A stretch of 64,000 nucleotides of DNA from Symbiodinium natans (GCA_905221605.1 CAJNDS010002437.1:225001-289000), one strand, 5' to 3'. Counted from the first letter of the stretch, positions 39,639 to 49,105 are shown. A program made the numbers and translations. Notes: generated by a model from the sequence alone, not told the origin.

Positions 39639-40814
39639 CCATGGCAGGGTCCGAAAATTGTGGCCATTCTTGTCTTTTTTCGAAGCCGGGCAACGTGAGA
39701 CGGAGCTCGGTTCGATTTCGGACCAAAGACTTACGAGAACGGAGCAGGATGAGACTACAGTCAGCCCTAAACCCCAAAACCCCAAGCCCCAAACCCAAAA
39801 CCCTAAACCCTAAGCCCTAAACCCTAAACCCTAAACCCTAAACCCTAAACCCTAAACCCTAAACCCTAAACCCTAAACCCTAAACCCTAAGCTGGTTGTT
39901 TGGGAGCATGTTGGTGAGGCACACCTCCTTGCCCCTGATTCTTTGACAGCCACAGTCACGCGCAGGCGACCAGCAACATGGATCCTTGGGAGGCCCGGCA
40001 TGACAGATGTCAGTAGGGTTTAGGGTTTAGGGTGTAGGGTGTAGGGTGTCGGGTGTAGGGTGTCGGGTGTAGGGTGTAGGGTGTAGGGTGTCGGGTGTAG
40101 CGTGTAGGGTGTAGGGTGGTGGGCACTCCGTCCTGGCACCTCATTCTCCGACTGCTGTAGAGAACAGTGAACTCCGTCTAGTGTAGGGTGTAGGGTTTAG
40201 GGCCCAAAAAACCAGAAAGCATAAGGATCCTACTATTGGGGTATAAGGGGCCCTTGTAAGGGGGATGCTGGAAATCAGTGTTTGAGCAAACCCTTTTGTT
40301 TCATGTGGTTTTGAGGGCCTCCAACTTGTGAGCTGCAAAATGGCAAGAACGTGCGAACACGCAACAGGTACATGCATGTTCCATGGACACTTTTACTTCA
40401 TGGAACCCGTTTCGCGATGTTGCAAGAAGTGCTTGGCCATCACATGCGAAGGGAGCTCGGGATGCTGAAGCCATGGTCTTCCACAATGCACCGTGCAGCT
40501 GTGCAGCCCCCCCCCCCCCTTCTGTGAGGCTTCTTGCCGTGTGGCTCAGTTCTACGCACCGCAGATGCGGCAGAGGCAGGTGATAGGTTTCCTGAAAGTC
40601 TGAGTCGTTGGGCATACTTAGGGTGTCCCCTGCGGCTTTGAGTTCCTAAACCCTAAACCCTCAACCCTCAACCCTAAACCCTAAACCCTAAACCCTGAAC
40701 CCTAAACCCTAAACCCTGCGGCTTTGAGTTGTCTTGGCAGGATTGTAGACCTTCCCAAGGACTGGCGGTGCCAGCCTCAAGGGTGTGCATGAGACCAGGG
40801 GTTCGCCATCCATG
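39639..40814 (+). CDS. Unknown protein, possible true start codon
   Basis: 39639-39765 begins MAGSENCGHSCLFSKPGNVR, a plausible initiator in context CCCATGGC, and continues basic (SSVRFRTKDLRERSRMRLQS). 39893-40016 reads VVWEHVGEAHLLAPDSLTAT. 40714-40814 reads CGFELSWQDCRPSQGLAVPA and ends TGA; its first bases are duplicated by an ITS insertion. Pieces at 40118-40180 and 40383-40583 are uncertain, since a minus frame (40301-40615) is also open. Family not recognised. Confidence 0.4.
39762..39890 (-). repeat. ITS (CCCTAAA)n, about 18 units
   Basis: Left end has CCCCAAA and CCCAAAA variants; the right part is perfect. Confidence 0.97.
40014..40117 (+). repeat. Variant array (GTGTAGG)n / GTGTCGG
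   Basis: About twelve 7-base units with alternating A or C at one position; a smaller piece recurs at 40180-40203. Confidence 0.93.
40645..40713 (-). repeat. ITS between 17-base direct repeats
   Basis: CCCTGCGGCTTTGAGTT lies at 40628-40644 and 40714-40730 (the first CCC may come from the array itself). Units are CCCTAAA, CCCTCAA and CCCTGAA. The + frame through the right copy reads CGFELSWQDC. Confidence 0.95.
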
Positions 40815-40899
40815 ACTCCATGCTGGGAGGATCATGGTACTTAATAGGGTTTAGGGTTTAGGGTATAGGGTTTAGGGTTAGGGTTTAGGGTTTAGGGCC

Positions 40900-41012
40900 A
40901 AGTTTAGGGCCCAATCATAGCTGTACTTATAACCCACTTATAGCCGTATAAAGGCACTTAAAAGGCTGATAAGTGAGTTATTAAGTACAGTTCTCATTGG
41001 GGTTATACGTGC
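40900..41012. mobile_element. Possible introner with long inverted ends
   Basis: CTGTACTTATAACCCACTTA and TAAGTGAGTTATTAAGTACAG form an imperfect inverted pair around AAAGGCACTTAAAAGG. One copy only was seen in the window. The next exon-like frame starts at 41014. Confidence 0.6.
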
Positions 41013-41013
41013 C

Positions 41014-42463
41014 ATGAACCTCCAAGTAGCGATGTTTGCAAGAGGGTGGTGGCGAGTGCGGGGCCGTCAGCACTTTGGCCTGGCCGGCATGTTGTGCAGG
41101 GCGTGCACTGTCATGTTGGCTTTGTTGGGTGTGGAACTTCAGATGCATCTGTTAGGGGGTTTAGGGTTTAGGGTTTGGGGTTTAAGGCATGGTCGCCAGG
41201 CTACTTCAGTGCCTCAGAGGCACTGCAGAAGGACTCAGACTCAGACAGCGACTTGTGACTTGTCGCGGAACATGTGTGGCAGTATGTGGCAATGGGAGCT
41301 GCCAGAGGAGGCCAAGACGGGGGCCTCTGCAAAAAGCTTCGTCGAATGAGCTCCTCCTATGCTCGACGGGCCTTGCGCCCAGTCCTGGCTGAGATGAGCC
41401 CACACTCCTGGCGCCAGAAGCACTTGCCCTCATGCACCTACCTCTCCCACGCCCTCACTCGTAGCGTAAAGAGGCTGGACCCTTAGGTTTCCACAGCTCT
41501 CTTGTGATTCAAGGCTTTGTCGGCCGACGAGCCCTCGTCATGCGCCTCCTTCCTCGCAGCTATAGCCTGGCGAATGCTGCCGCGTGCGCCGAGCAAATCT
41601 CAGCAAGTACTTTGCCCGAATTGCAACTCTTTCGAACCAGGCCTGCGGCACTTCTCCATGTCGAGAAGCGCGCCGCCGTTGGGCGCCATGCGCCTGCCTG
41701 AGCTTGAACAGCGGACTCATAGCTCTCAGCAAAACAACCCTGCCTGGACCCTGTGCGGGAATAGTCCTAAAACCCCAAACCCTAAACCCTAACTGAGCCC
41801 TGAACTCTAAACCCTAACCAAACCCCAAACCCGAAACCCTGCTTGCGTGTTTTCGGAAGACGCACACCGCTAGCATTGCGCTCAGGCACTTGGCAGCGCA
41901 CATTGCGGGAGCCTCACCACCGGAAAAAGCAGCCGTAGGGGCGAAATTAGGGGTTTAGGGCTTAGGGTTTGGGCTTAGGGATAGAAGGCCCCCAAAATCC
42001 TAAGTCAACCAGATCACTCTTCAAAGCTAGGATGCCCAAAAAGGGGCCAGCATCTTGACAAATTAACCATATGGGGACGCCTAAGGTATGCGCCAGCTGC
42101 ACCACGCGCAGCCCTCCTTCAGCCTGGATGGAGCGTCGCAGATATTGACCTTGTGAAAGTCTGTTGGCTCTCCTAAAAGCCAATCCGCAGAGCTCAGGGG
42201 TTTTAGGGGTTAGGGTTTAGGGGTTAGGGTTTAGGGATTAGGGTTTAAGGTTATCGAGTACAAGGATACTCTTGTAACCCTAAACCCTAAACCCTAAACC
42301 CTGAACCCTAAACCTTGGTATGTGACAGTTGCCAGTGAAGGAGACGGCGCCCCAAGCAGCGGAGCTCACTGGCGACATGCCTCTTGGCAGAGTTCTAGTA
42401 TTTGCTTATAAGAACCCCAAGAGAATAAAGAAACGATAATCCCTATATTGCCCTTATATATTA

Positions 42464-42496
<33 letters not shown>

Positions 42497-44951
42497 GGGG
42501 GGGGGGGGTTCTTAAGCAATTAGTAGAGTTGCTTCGCGGTCTTGCTTCCTGAGCTGCCAGCTGCCATTCCTGATGCAGTTGATGCCTCGAACTGCCTGCC
42601 CCCTGGAACAGGTTTCATGTCGTCACCACGCTGGCACCTGCCCCAGATTTCAGCTGGACAAGTATCTCACGCGTAACGTCACACGTCCGCACACGTCACC
42701 GGACTCTCAATAAACTCAAGATTGTGGCCGCTGCAATGGAGTCTCTTTTGCTTGTCGCTCAAGAGAGGGCAGCCACATACGATGGTACGAGAGTGCTTAT
42801 GTCGTCTGAAACAGCCGCGGGGAAGCATGGACTCGGCATCTCCCATCTGCTAGGTTGGCTCATGTGTCGTTCCTCTACACAAACTCAAACTTGCCAAAGA
42901 CTACGACGCAGCACCGGAAGCTGAGAAGAAGGGACGACCGAGATGACCTTACCAACGCAACTCCAGATCTCGAACTGACACCTATCCATCGCTGATCTCC
43001 TGGACGAACATATGGAAAAAGCAAGAGACGCGACTGTTTCTTACATTCAAGTTCGAGTTAGACTCCTTCCCTTCCAACCCACAAGCACCGAACACTCGCC
43101 GAAGAGCGGTTTTTGGAACCCATGAAGACAAAATCCCCTGGTGTTGGATTTCAGTACACGAGTGGGCCTAAAAGGTTCATGGACAATTCATGCCACTGCG
43201 TAGTGTACATGTCCGTGACTTAGTTGATCCACTGGGGGCTGAGTATCTCAAGGCTAAACCCTAAACCCTAAACCCTAAATCCTAAACCCTAAGAACAAGC
43301 AAGGCAAGGAGAGCCAGGAGTCACGAGAGTTTTTTCGGGAAATGACGTGTGGGCCTGTGCAGCCCGGCTCCGAGACAGCATGGAAGAATGTGCTTTCCGG
43401 AAGCGATGCTCAACCGGCAAACGAGGTGTTTTAGGGGCTTCCCCAACCCCTAAACCTGGAGATGAAGTGTTTTAAGGGAAACGACAGGGGCTCCCCCATC
43501 CGGTGATCTCCGTTCCAGACCCGATCCAAGAGTACCTGTTGGACAAGGAGTCGGCCCTCGAGGACACACACCAGAAACCGCAAGAAATCGCGGAGCCAAA
43601 GGCCAAAGCCAAGTCGAGCTTCGAACAGGCGGCTGCAGCGAGGTCGAGTCCAATGCCGCGAAAGCCACGTGTGAATCTGAAAGGGTTTTTTTTAACCCTA
43701 AACCCTAAACCCTAATCACAGGATAGTGTCGGCTGAATCGGCGACCGAAGCGGAAGGTGACCGCAGCGGATTTTGCAAGGGCAGCAGAGGGGCCCTGTCG
43801 TTCTTCCTAAAGTTCGGTCGTTGAGTTTTCCTGCTTCAAAATGGTTCTTGAAACTTCCTATGGCCAGGGAACACTGACTTGGAAAACTTGAAAGACTTGA
43901 TTTGGTGCGAAGTACTGATGTGCTATCAACTACACATTGCACTCGCAACGCCGATTGCTGTGCTTGGGTATTCCGATCAACAAAGCTATGACAAGTATAA
44001 TCATTACTTACATATGTCATACCAGGGATGCATACAGTTAGCTTCTGCCATTGCTGCATTTGACAAAGAGCTGTTCCGGCTGCCTTGGCTAGCAAAACGA
44101 TTGCCAGACCACAGCCTCGCAGAGCCTTGCACAGCGCAGCCTTCCGGTCAAGGGACTCTCACTTGGACCCCTAAGGTGGTACCCTTGAGGGGTTTAGGGT
44201 TTAGGGTTTAGGGTTTTACGGTTGTACAGTATCAGGGCCACATGCGGAGTGGATTAAAGGGAGCCTTTAGGTGTGCAACCTGAAGCCCTTGAACCGGCCC
44301 GGGAGCCTAAGGTGCTTGTTCTGGTCCTGCTGCTGTCGCTCCGCCGCCTCACGGCGAGTTGTGGCTTATGGCCACTTCTGCAGGCATCCGCAATCATGGG
44401 GATTTTCTTAGTCGCATGATGCCCGTCACATGGCATCATACAGCCAGGAAAACTGAGCAGCCCCCTTGACAAATGTTTTTGGCACCTGACAGCATCAGCT
44501 ATATAAAAAAATCGGCCTTAAGGGCTACTACGTACGGGGATATCGATATAGGGAAAAACCACAATCTTTGGTCGTCTTGATCCCGGTGAGCACTAAGCTT
44601 CAACCCTACCTGGGACGCTCTTTACCTGCAGTTTTATGGGTTGCACCTACTAATGAAGGGGTAGTTACGACCAAACTGTAGGTAAAGGGAGTCCCAGGTA
44701 GAAACCCTAAACCCTGAACCCTAAACCCTAAACCCTAGACCCTAAACCCTAAACCATGATCTTCAGGACGACTTTGATGCTCCCGCCGGGGAGGCTTGGA
44801 GGATGCCAGAGGCTTCTTGGAGTTGTCGCAGCATATGGGTATTTCCAACAATAGAGGGTACCCCTTCTATACCAGGTTCCGGTAAAGAGAATCGGAAACC
44901 CCCATATTGGGTTGGAGAGGGGGGGGGAGAGGAGGGGAGGGGGGAGGGAGG

Positions 44952-45034
<83 letters not shown>

Positions 45035-45736
45035 CGCGACTTCGTGGTACCTTGAACGAAGCATAATTAGACTAGACTCAGTAAAACACCCAAGAGTTTT
45101 CATGCCATAGCTTTGGATTCTAGATCGCCCTAAACCCTGAACCCTAAACCCTAAGCCGTAAACCCTAAACCCTAAACCCTAAACCCTAAACCCTAAACCC
45201 TACGTGAGCAGTTGTCAGGCAGAGATGGACGAGCCAGGAGGTGCACTTTCAGCGGTTCAGGGTTTTAGGGTTCAAGGGCTGGGATGTTTCCCGTTAAACC
45301 CTAAACCCTAAACCCTCGGTTTAGGGTTTAGGGTTTAGGGTTTAGGGTTTAGGGTTTATTCTAGCAGTCCTTGGTATATAATCCCTATCAAGGACTGTGA
45401 GTATAAGGGAGAACATTCCCAAGTTCAGGGCTGATAAAGGAAGGCCAGCGTCTGCTGGAGCAGTCTAGCAAAGCTTGGACCAAGATTCAAGGGACTAAAG
45501 GAGGGACCCTTATAAGGGACCTTAGGGGTTATTTAGGGGCTACTTAGGTATGTAGGTGACTCAATAAGGTATATATAGGGTTTAACATAAGGGAATAAGA
45601 TTAAGGGTCCCTTCTAGGGGGTCCCTCGTTCTACCCCTGAAAAGATTCGGCTCTTTGGCTTTCAGTCTGCCGGTCGGGGATGGCTCGAGACAGGCAGAAC
45701 AAGTTTGAGGCACCAGGGCCTGGAAGTGAGACATAG
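41014..45736 (+). CDS. Unknown multi-exon gene (or genes), at least twelve exon-like pieces
   Basis: Best pieces: 41014-41158 (GMLCRACTVMLALLGVELQM), 41517-41765, 41857-41952 (TASIALRHLAAHIAGASPPE), 42327-42408 (VKETAPQAAELTGDMPLGRV), 42527-42712 (SCFLSCQLPFLMQLMPRTAC), 42724-42990 (MESLLLVAQERAATYDGTRV), 43290-43437 (EFFREMTCGPVQPGSETAWK), 43500-43693 (IQEYLLDKESALEDTHQKPQ), 43719-43821, 43870-44190 (LKDLIWCEVLMCYQLHIALA), 44270-44422 (KVLVLVLLLSLRRLTASCGL), 44765-44838, 45205-45258, 45428-45500 (LIKEGQRLLEQSSKAWTKIQ) and 45640-45736, ending GSET and TAG. The two pieces at 43870 and 44270 contain hydrophobic segments. I recognise no family, and the span may hold two genes. Introns hold families B, E, G and C and many ITS blocks. 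Confidence 0.48.
42395..42526. mobile_element. Introner-like element, family B, copy 3, with T-run and G-run
   Basis: Ends CTAGTATTTGCTTATAAGAA and GGTTCTTAAGCAATTAGTAG. The right arm is expanded into (TA)n, T16 and G12. It lies between the exon reading GRVLVFA and the exon reading VASRSCFLSC. Confidence 0.88.
43255..43293 (-). repeat. ITS (CCCTAAA)n
   Basis: Five units ahead of the exon reading KQGKESQESREFF. Confidence 0.93.
44606..44701. mobile_element. Introner-like element, family E, copy 2
   Basis: Inverted ends CTACCTGGGACGCTCTTTAC and GTAAAGGGAGTCCCAGGTAG, with inner GCAGTTTTATGG against CCAAACTGTAGG. The core is reversed relative to the copy at 27072. An ITS abuts its right end. 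Confidence 0.87.
44702..44756 (-). repeat. ITS (CCCTAAA)n next to a family E element
   Basis: Begins within five bases of the element end; includes CCCTGAA and CCCTAGA units. Confidence 0.93.
44836..45034. mobile_element. Family G element running into an 80-base poly-G tract
   Basis: GGGTATTTCCAACAATAGAG and GGGTACCCC belong to family G; AATCGGAAACCCCCATATTG would be the inverse arm. From 44919 the sequence becomes G-rich, and 44955-45034 is an uninterrupted run of 80 G. Confidence 0.75.
45127..45203 (-). repeat. ITS (CCCTAAA)n
   Basis: Ten units with two substitutions, ahead of a short exon (SCQAEMDEPGGALSAVQ). Confidence 0.95.
45277..45425. mobile_element. Introner-like element, family C, copy 2, with a double ITS inside
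   Basis: Left end GGGCTGGGATGTTTCCCGTT, right end GAGAACATTCCCAAGTTCAG, with inner inverse arms AGCAGTCCTTGG and TCAAGGACTGTGAGTATAAG. At 45296-45357 the left arm is interrupted by (CCCTAAA)3 facing (TTTAGGG)6. GTTCAAGGGC (left flank) and GTTCAGGGC (right flank) look like an imperfect target duplication. Confidence 0.85.
45498..45632. mobile_element. Possible introner, GGGACCCTTATAAGGGACC element
   Basis: AGGGACCCTTATAAGGGACC at the left and AAGGGTCCCTTCTAGGGGGT at the right, with TTAGGGGTTATTTAGGGGCT inside. Lies between the exon reading SKAWTKIQGTK and the terminal exon at 45640. Confidence 0.6.
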
Positions 45737-45749
45737 CAGATCACGACAC

Positions 45750-48700
45750 ATGGCAAGAATAGACGAGCTAAGGCAGCTTTCGAAGCAGGTGGAGACATGT
45801 TCTGAACATGTAGTCGTGGAGGTCCTCTGCATTTTTCAGCTGCATGGAAACAGACGATGTTGCGTAGGAGCCGATTTTGTTCCGCCCTCGCTGCCCTATG
45901 AAGCTTCCGGACGGAGTTCGACTGGAATGGCACAAGGAGCCTCTTGCTGTAGTCTTCAAGCCCAGCGACTTCCCAGTGGTTGGAGACAGTCACTCCCTCA
46001 CAGTGTGGGCGTCGCAGGCGCTCGGTGGCAAATGGGAGATTGTCTCAGCTGCTGCGGATGTGCCTGCAGGCCTAGTGCTGTTGGCTCGGGCTGGAAGTGG
46101 GAAGAAGGTGGTCAGAGGGACCTACGCTCTTCTTCTCACGGCCAAAGAAACAGCCGAAGACTTCGCTGCGCATGTAGAAGAGGCACTGGAGCTGTTTGGG
46201 GGTCCAGATCAAGAAGCCAGGCTTGTGACAAGCACACCTTCGGGACATTTTGGCCACATCGCTGTTGTGGAAATCGATTGCTGCCTGAGTGGTCCCAGCG
46301 CGCTGACCCCGCTCGATGCTGTCTTGGCGGTGCAGGAGCTGGGCTTTGCTGTTCTTCGAATCGGCAAGGGACGGAGCCGTGGCGTTGTTGATCCTCACGC
46401 CCAAGCTCAAGAAAGAAGTCACTAGGCAGGCCCTTAAGGGGCTTTTTCTGGATTATATTTACGAGTCATGTTTAGGAATATTTTTCCCTTATTGGGTTGA
46501 AGAGGATGATATTGCAGGAACCCTTTTCAGAGGGTTTTGAAGCCCTTGGGATATTTTTCCTTTTTCCCTTATTGGGTTTAAGAGGACCATATAAACCCTA
46601 AACCCTAAACCCTAAACCCTAAACCCTAAACCCTAAACCCTAAACCCTTTTCAGAGGGTTTCTAAGGGCCATCCGAGGTCAGGCAGATGTGTTTGCCGGG
46701 ACCTGCGTCGAGGCAGTGCGCCTCGATGCTGGTTCACCCGTCCGGCGCGAGCTTGCTTCGAAACTTACTGTTGGTTTGTAGGGAATGATTTAGGGTTTAG
46801 GGTTTAGGGTTTAGGGTTTAGGGTGAGAGAATGAGGTACCCTGCGTAATCCCTTAAAGGGTATATATGTAGGGGGATCTTGGGTACCTTCTTCCCTCAAC
46901 TCAGCAACAGTAAGGAAATGGTCCAGCTTCTTAGCTGTAGAGCGCAGTCTCGCCGCACAAAGGGTGCAGCAAGAGACGGTGGATTTTTGTGGCCTGTGCC
47001 TGATGGTCCCATCGGAGCAGCTTCGGCCCAGGAAGTCGTCTGCTCCTTTGGTCCATGCGGCGATCGACTGCATCAAGTCCCAGGCAGAGAGCTCGGTTCT
47101 CGACCTGGGAGTGGGCTGTGGCGCTTCTTGCTGTTGGTTAGTAGGGCATGGGGGAATGAGGTGCAGTACCCCTATGTAATCCCTTAAAGGGTATATAGGG
47201 GATATTTGGTGCCTTATTCCCCCTTGCCCTGCTAGCCAACAGTCAGGCTTTGCTGCTCGCTGTCCTCGCCGGAGCCAAGGCTCCAAAAGCGCAGGGAACA
47301 GGGGTGGATATCGATGAAGGTGCCATCGCAGCGTGCCAGGCCAATGCAGCACGCGTGTTGCCTGCAAGCAAGGCTGATGGATTGACGACCCTGTGTGCTG
47401 ATTTTACGAAGTTGGACTCTCCGGAAGTGCGCCAGGAGCTGCAGCCAGAGGGATACGATGTTACTGGGTTGTGCTTTGGAAAATGTTTTAAATCTCCCTT
47501 CTTTCCTGCTAAGGGAACCTGTTCATAAATGCTGAAATACTTCTCAAAGGGTTTAGAGCACAACTCAGGTTATCATCTGCAACCCGCCATACAGGTCTTT
47601 GGCGCAGCAGGAGGCTTACAACCAAGCCTCGGGTCAGCACGGAGGATACGAAGAGCACGAGAACCTTGGCGGGAGCAAATGCTAACAACAAGGCTGTAGC
47701 GTCCATATATACCATAATATTTACCTTAATACCTTAATACAGATGATCATAGCCGAGGGTATATGACCCCTCAAAAGGCTCTACTATGGTCCATATGACC
47801 GTAATAAGGGATTATCATAGCCTAGGGTAAATGGCCCCTACAATCCTATGTTATGGTCCATATGACCTTAACCATGGATCATCATACAGGGTATGTGACC
47901 CCAATTACGCAGGTTGCATGGTGGTCCCCAGAACTACTATTGGCTTAAGAACCCCACATTTAAAGAATCCTCCTTATAAGGGCAATGAAGGGATTACTAT
48001 AATATATATATATATATCAGAGGGCAATATATAAAGGATTACGATTATATATATATATATATATACATATTCATTTTTCCTTTTTTTTTGAGGGGGAGGG
48101 GGGGGGGGGGGTTCTTTGGCAAATAGTAGATGAGGAAGACCTTGGTTGCGGGGGAGACCGGTCTTGAGATGTACGAGGCGATCGCCAGATGCCTCCTGCG
48201 AGACCTGGACAATGCGCAGCAGCGGCTCCTGGCGCCCCCGGGCCCGATCCTGCAGCTGGGCTTCAAGGGGTTTAGGGTTTAGGGTTTAGGGTTAGGGTGA
48301 AAGGGGGGGGGGGATTTCGGGGGATATTGTTCAGAGGGGCGGGGTTTGGGGGTGCTGTTCGGAGGGTTAGGGGTTTCGGGCTTGAAGAGGGGGTTTTGGG
48401 ACTACTGTTCAGAGGGTTTAGGATTTAGGGGTTTGGGGGTTTAGGGGTGTAGGGGTATTTGGGATATGCTTTCAGTTCTTTCCACCCCCTTTTTTCCGGC
48501 GGGGGAGGTGGGGGGGGGTAGGAGGATCCCATTTCGGGCCTGAAACCCCAAACCCCAAACCCCTAAACTTTTTGTTTATTTTTTGTATTCTCAGAGGATT
48601 TCCTCTGGTGCCATCCGAGGAAGCTGGATGGGTCTTTGATCTTCCAGGTTGGGTGGGTGTTAAAAATCATGGTCCCTTTTTGGGGTACCCTAAATACTAG

Positions 48701-49063
48701 GTGCCGTAGTACATTTAGGGACACAAAAACGGTTTAGGGTTTAGGGTTTAGGGTTTCGGGTTTAGGGTTTAGGGTTTAAGGGTTTAGGGTTTAGGGTTTA
48801 GGGTTTAGGGTTTAGGGTTTAGGGTTTTGACAACCAGCTAGGTGGAGGCTGGAAGCTTTGGGCGGCTCGGGGGAGTGGCCAAGCGTGTGGCTGCGGCGGT
48901 TCAGAAAGCATCCGAAGGAAAGTTCCTTGGGGACGAGTTTAGGGTTTAGGGTTTAGGGTTTAGGGTTTAGGGTTTAGGGTTTAGGGTTTAGGGTTTAGGG
49001 TTTAGGGTTTAGGGTTTAGGGTTTAGGGACGACATGAGGCCCCCAAAAGGGCTTGTAGCCCGA
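45750..49063 (+). CDS. RluA-like domain joined to HemK/PrmC-type methyltransferase
   Basis: HemK/PrmC enzymes methylate the glutamine of release-factor GGQ motifs; related NPPY enzymes act on nucleic acids. The N-terminal part (45898-46425 plus 46662-46773) resembles an RluA pseudouridine synthase: EPLAVVFKPSDFPV, then GLVLLARAGS and VVRGTYALLL. At the catalytic HRLD position the frame has SAAA, so this domain is probably inactive. The C-terminal part follows in five exons: 46911-47136 (VLDLGVGCGAS, SAM motif I), 47243-47463 (GTGVDIDEGAIAACQANA, LTTLCADFTKL), 47572-47690 (CNPPYR, the active-site NPPY), 48129-48268 (VAGETGLEMYEAIARCLL) and 48850-48940 with 49029-49063 (ending GLVARR and TAG). 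Two introns are exact GT-AG removals of family H elements. The start at 45750 (MARIDELRQLSKQVE) is uncertain, because a frame change lies before 45898. An organellar role is inference. Confidence 0.83.
46430..46661 (+). repeat. Duplicated intron segment, one copy holding an ITS
   Basis: Two similar segments: 46470-46545 and 46550-46661. Each contains TTTTTCCCTTATTGGGTT, AAGAGGA and ACCCTTTTCAGAGGGTTT (46520-46537 and 46644-46661, identical). The second carries (CCCTAAA)n at 46592-46645 where the first has GATATTGCAGGA. Confidence 0.85.
46774..46910. mobile_element. Family H introner filling an intron exactly, ITS nested inside
   Basis: Starts GTTTGTAGGGAATGATT and ends CTCAGCAACAG. Removal as GT-AG joins ASKLTV to VRKWSSFLAVERS in frame. 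The exon bases CTTACTGTTG on the left are inverted at the right boundary (CAACAGTAAG). (TTTAGGG)n lies at 46788-46824, within 15 bases of the left end. Confidence 0.88.
47137..47242. mobile_element. Family H introner filling an intron exactly
   Basis: Starts GTTAGTAGGGCATGGGGGAA and ends CCCTGCTAGCCAACAG. GT-AG removal joins GVGCGASCC to QALLLAVLAG in frame within the methyltransferase fold. As in the neighbouring copy, the exon side begins TGTTG and the element ends CAACAG. Confidence 0.93.
47715..47905. repeat. Diverged tandem of about 90 bases, GATCATAGCC...GGTCCATATGACC
   Basis: Two and a half copies of a block with ATCATAGCC, GGGTA(T/A)ATG, CCCCT and ATGGTCCATATGACC (47737, 47813 and partly 47877). 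It may be a compound introner inside the methyltransferase intron. Confidence 0.65.
47935..48129. mobile_element. Family B introner, copy 4, with G-run and (TA)n
   Basis: Ends CTACTATTGGCTTAAGAACC and GGGTTCTTTGGCAAATAGTA. Internal arms are expanded by (TA)n, T9 and G-runs. It ends directly at the methyltransferase exon containing VAGETGLEMYEA. Confidence 0.88.
48270..48830. other. Intron of the methyltransferase gene; G-rich degenerate repeats
   Basis: ITS at 48268-48297 and 48733-48829 bracket about 300 bases of GGGGTTT-like and TTCAGAGGG words (three copies of GTTCNGAGGG near 48330-48412) and a family G-like fragment (CATGGTCCCTTTTTGGGGTA at 48670). A possible short exon near 48592-48647 is not convincing. 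Confidence 0.55.
48939..49027 (+). repeat. ITS (TTTAGGG)n splitting the last methyltransferase exon
   Basis: GGGACGA occurs at both edges (48932 and 49025). Joining across it reads GKFLG-DDMRPPKGLVARR and stops at TAG 49061-49063. Confidence 0.93.
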
Positions 49064-49105
49064 AGATAGCCTAGGGTAGATGTTCCCCAATTGTGGGGTT
49101 CATTT

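Noticed and set aside
44803-45110. Open frames of poly-Gly or poly-Pro
   Set aside because: Translation of the 80-base G-run.
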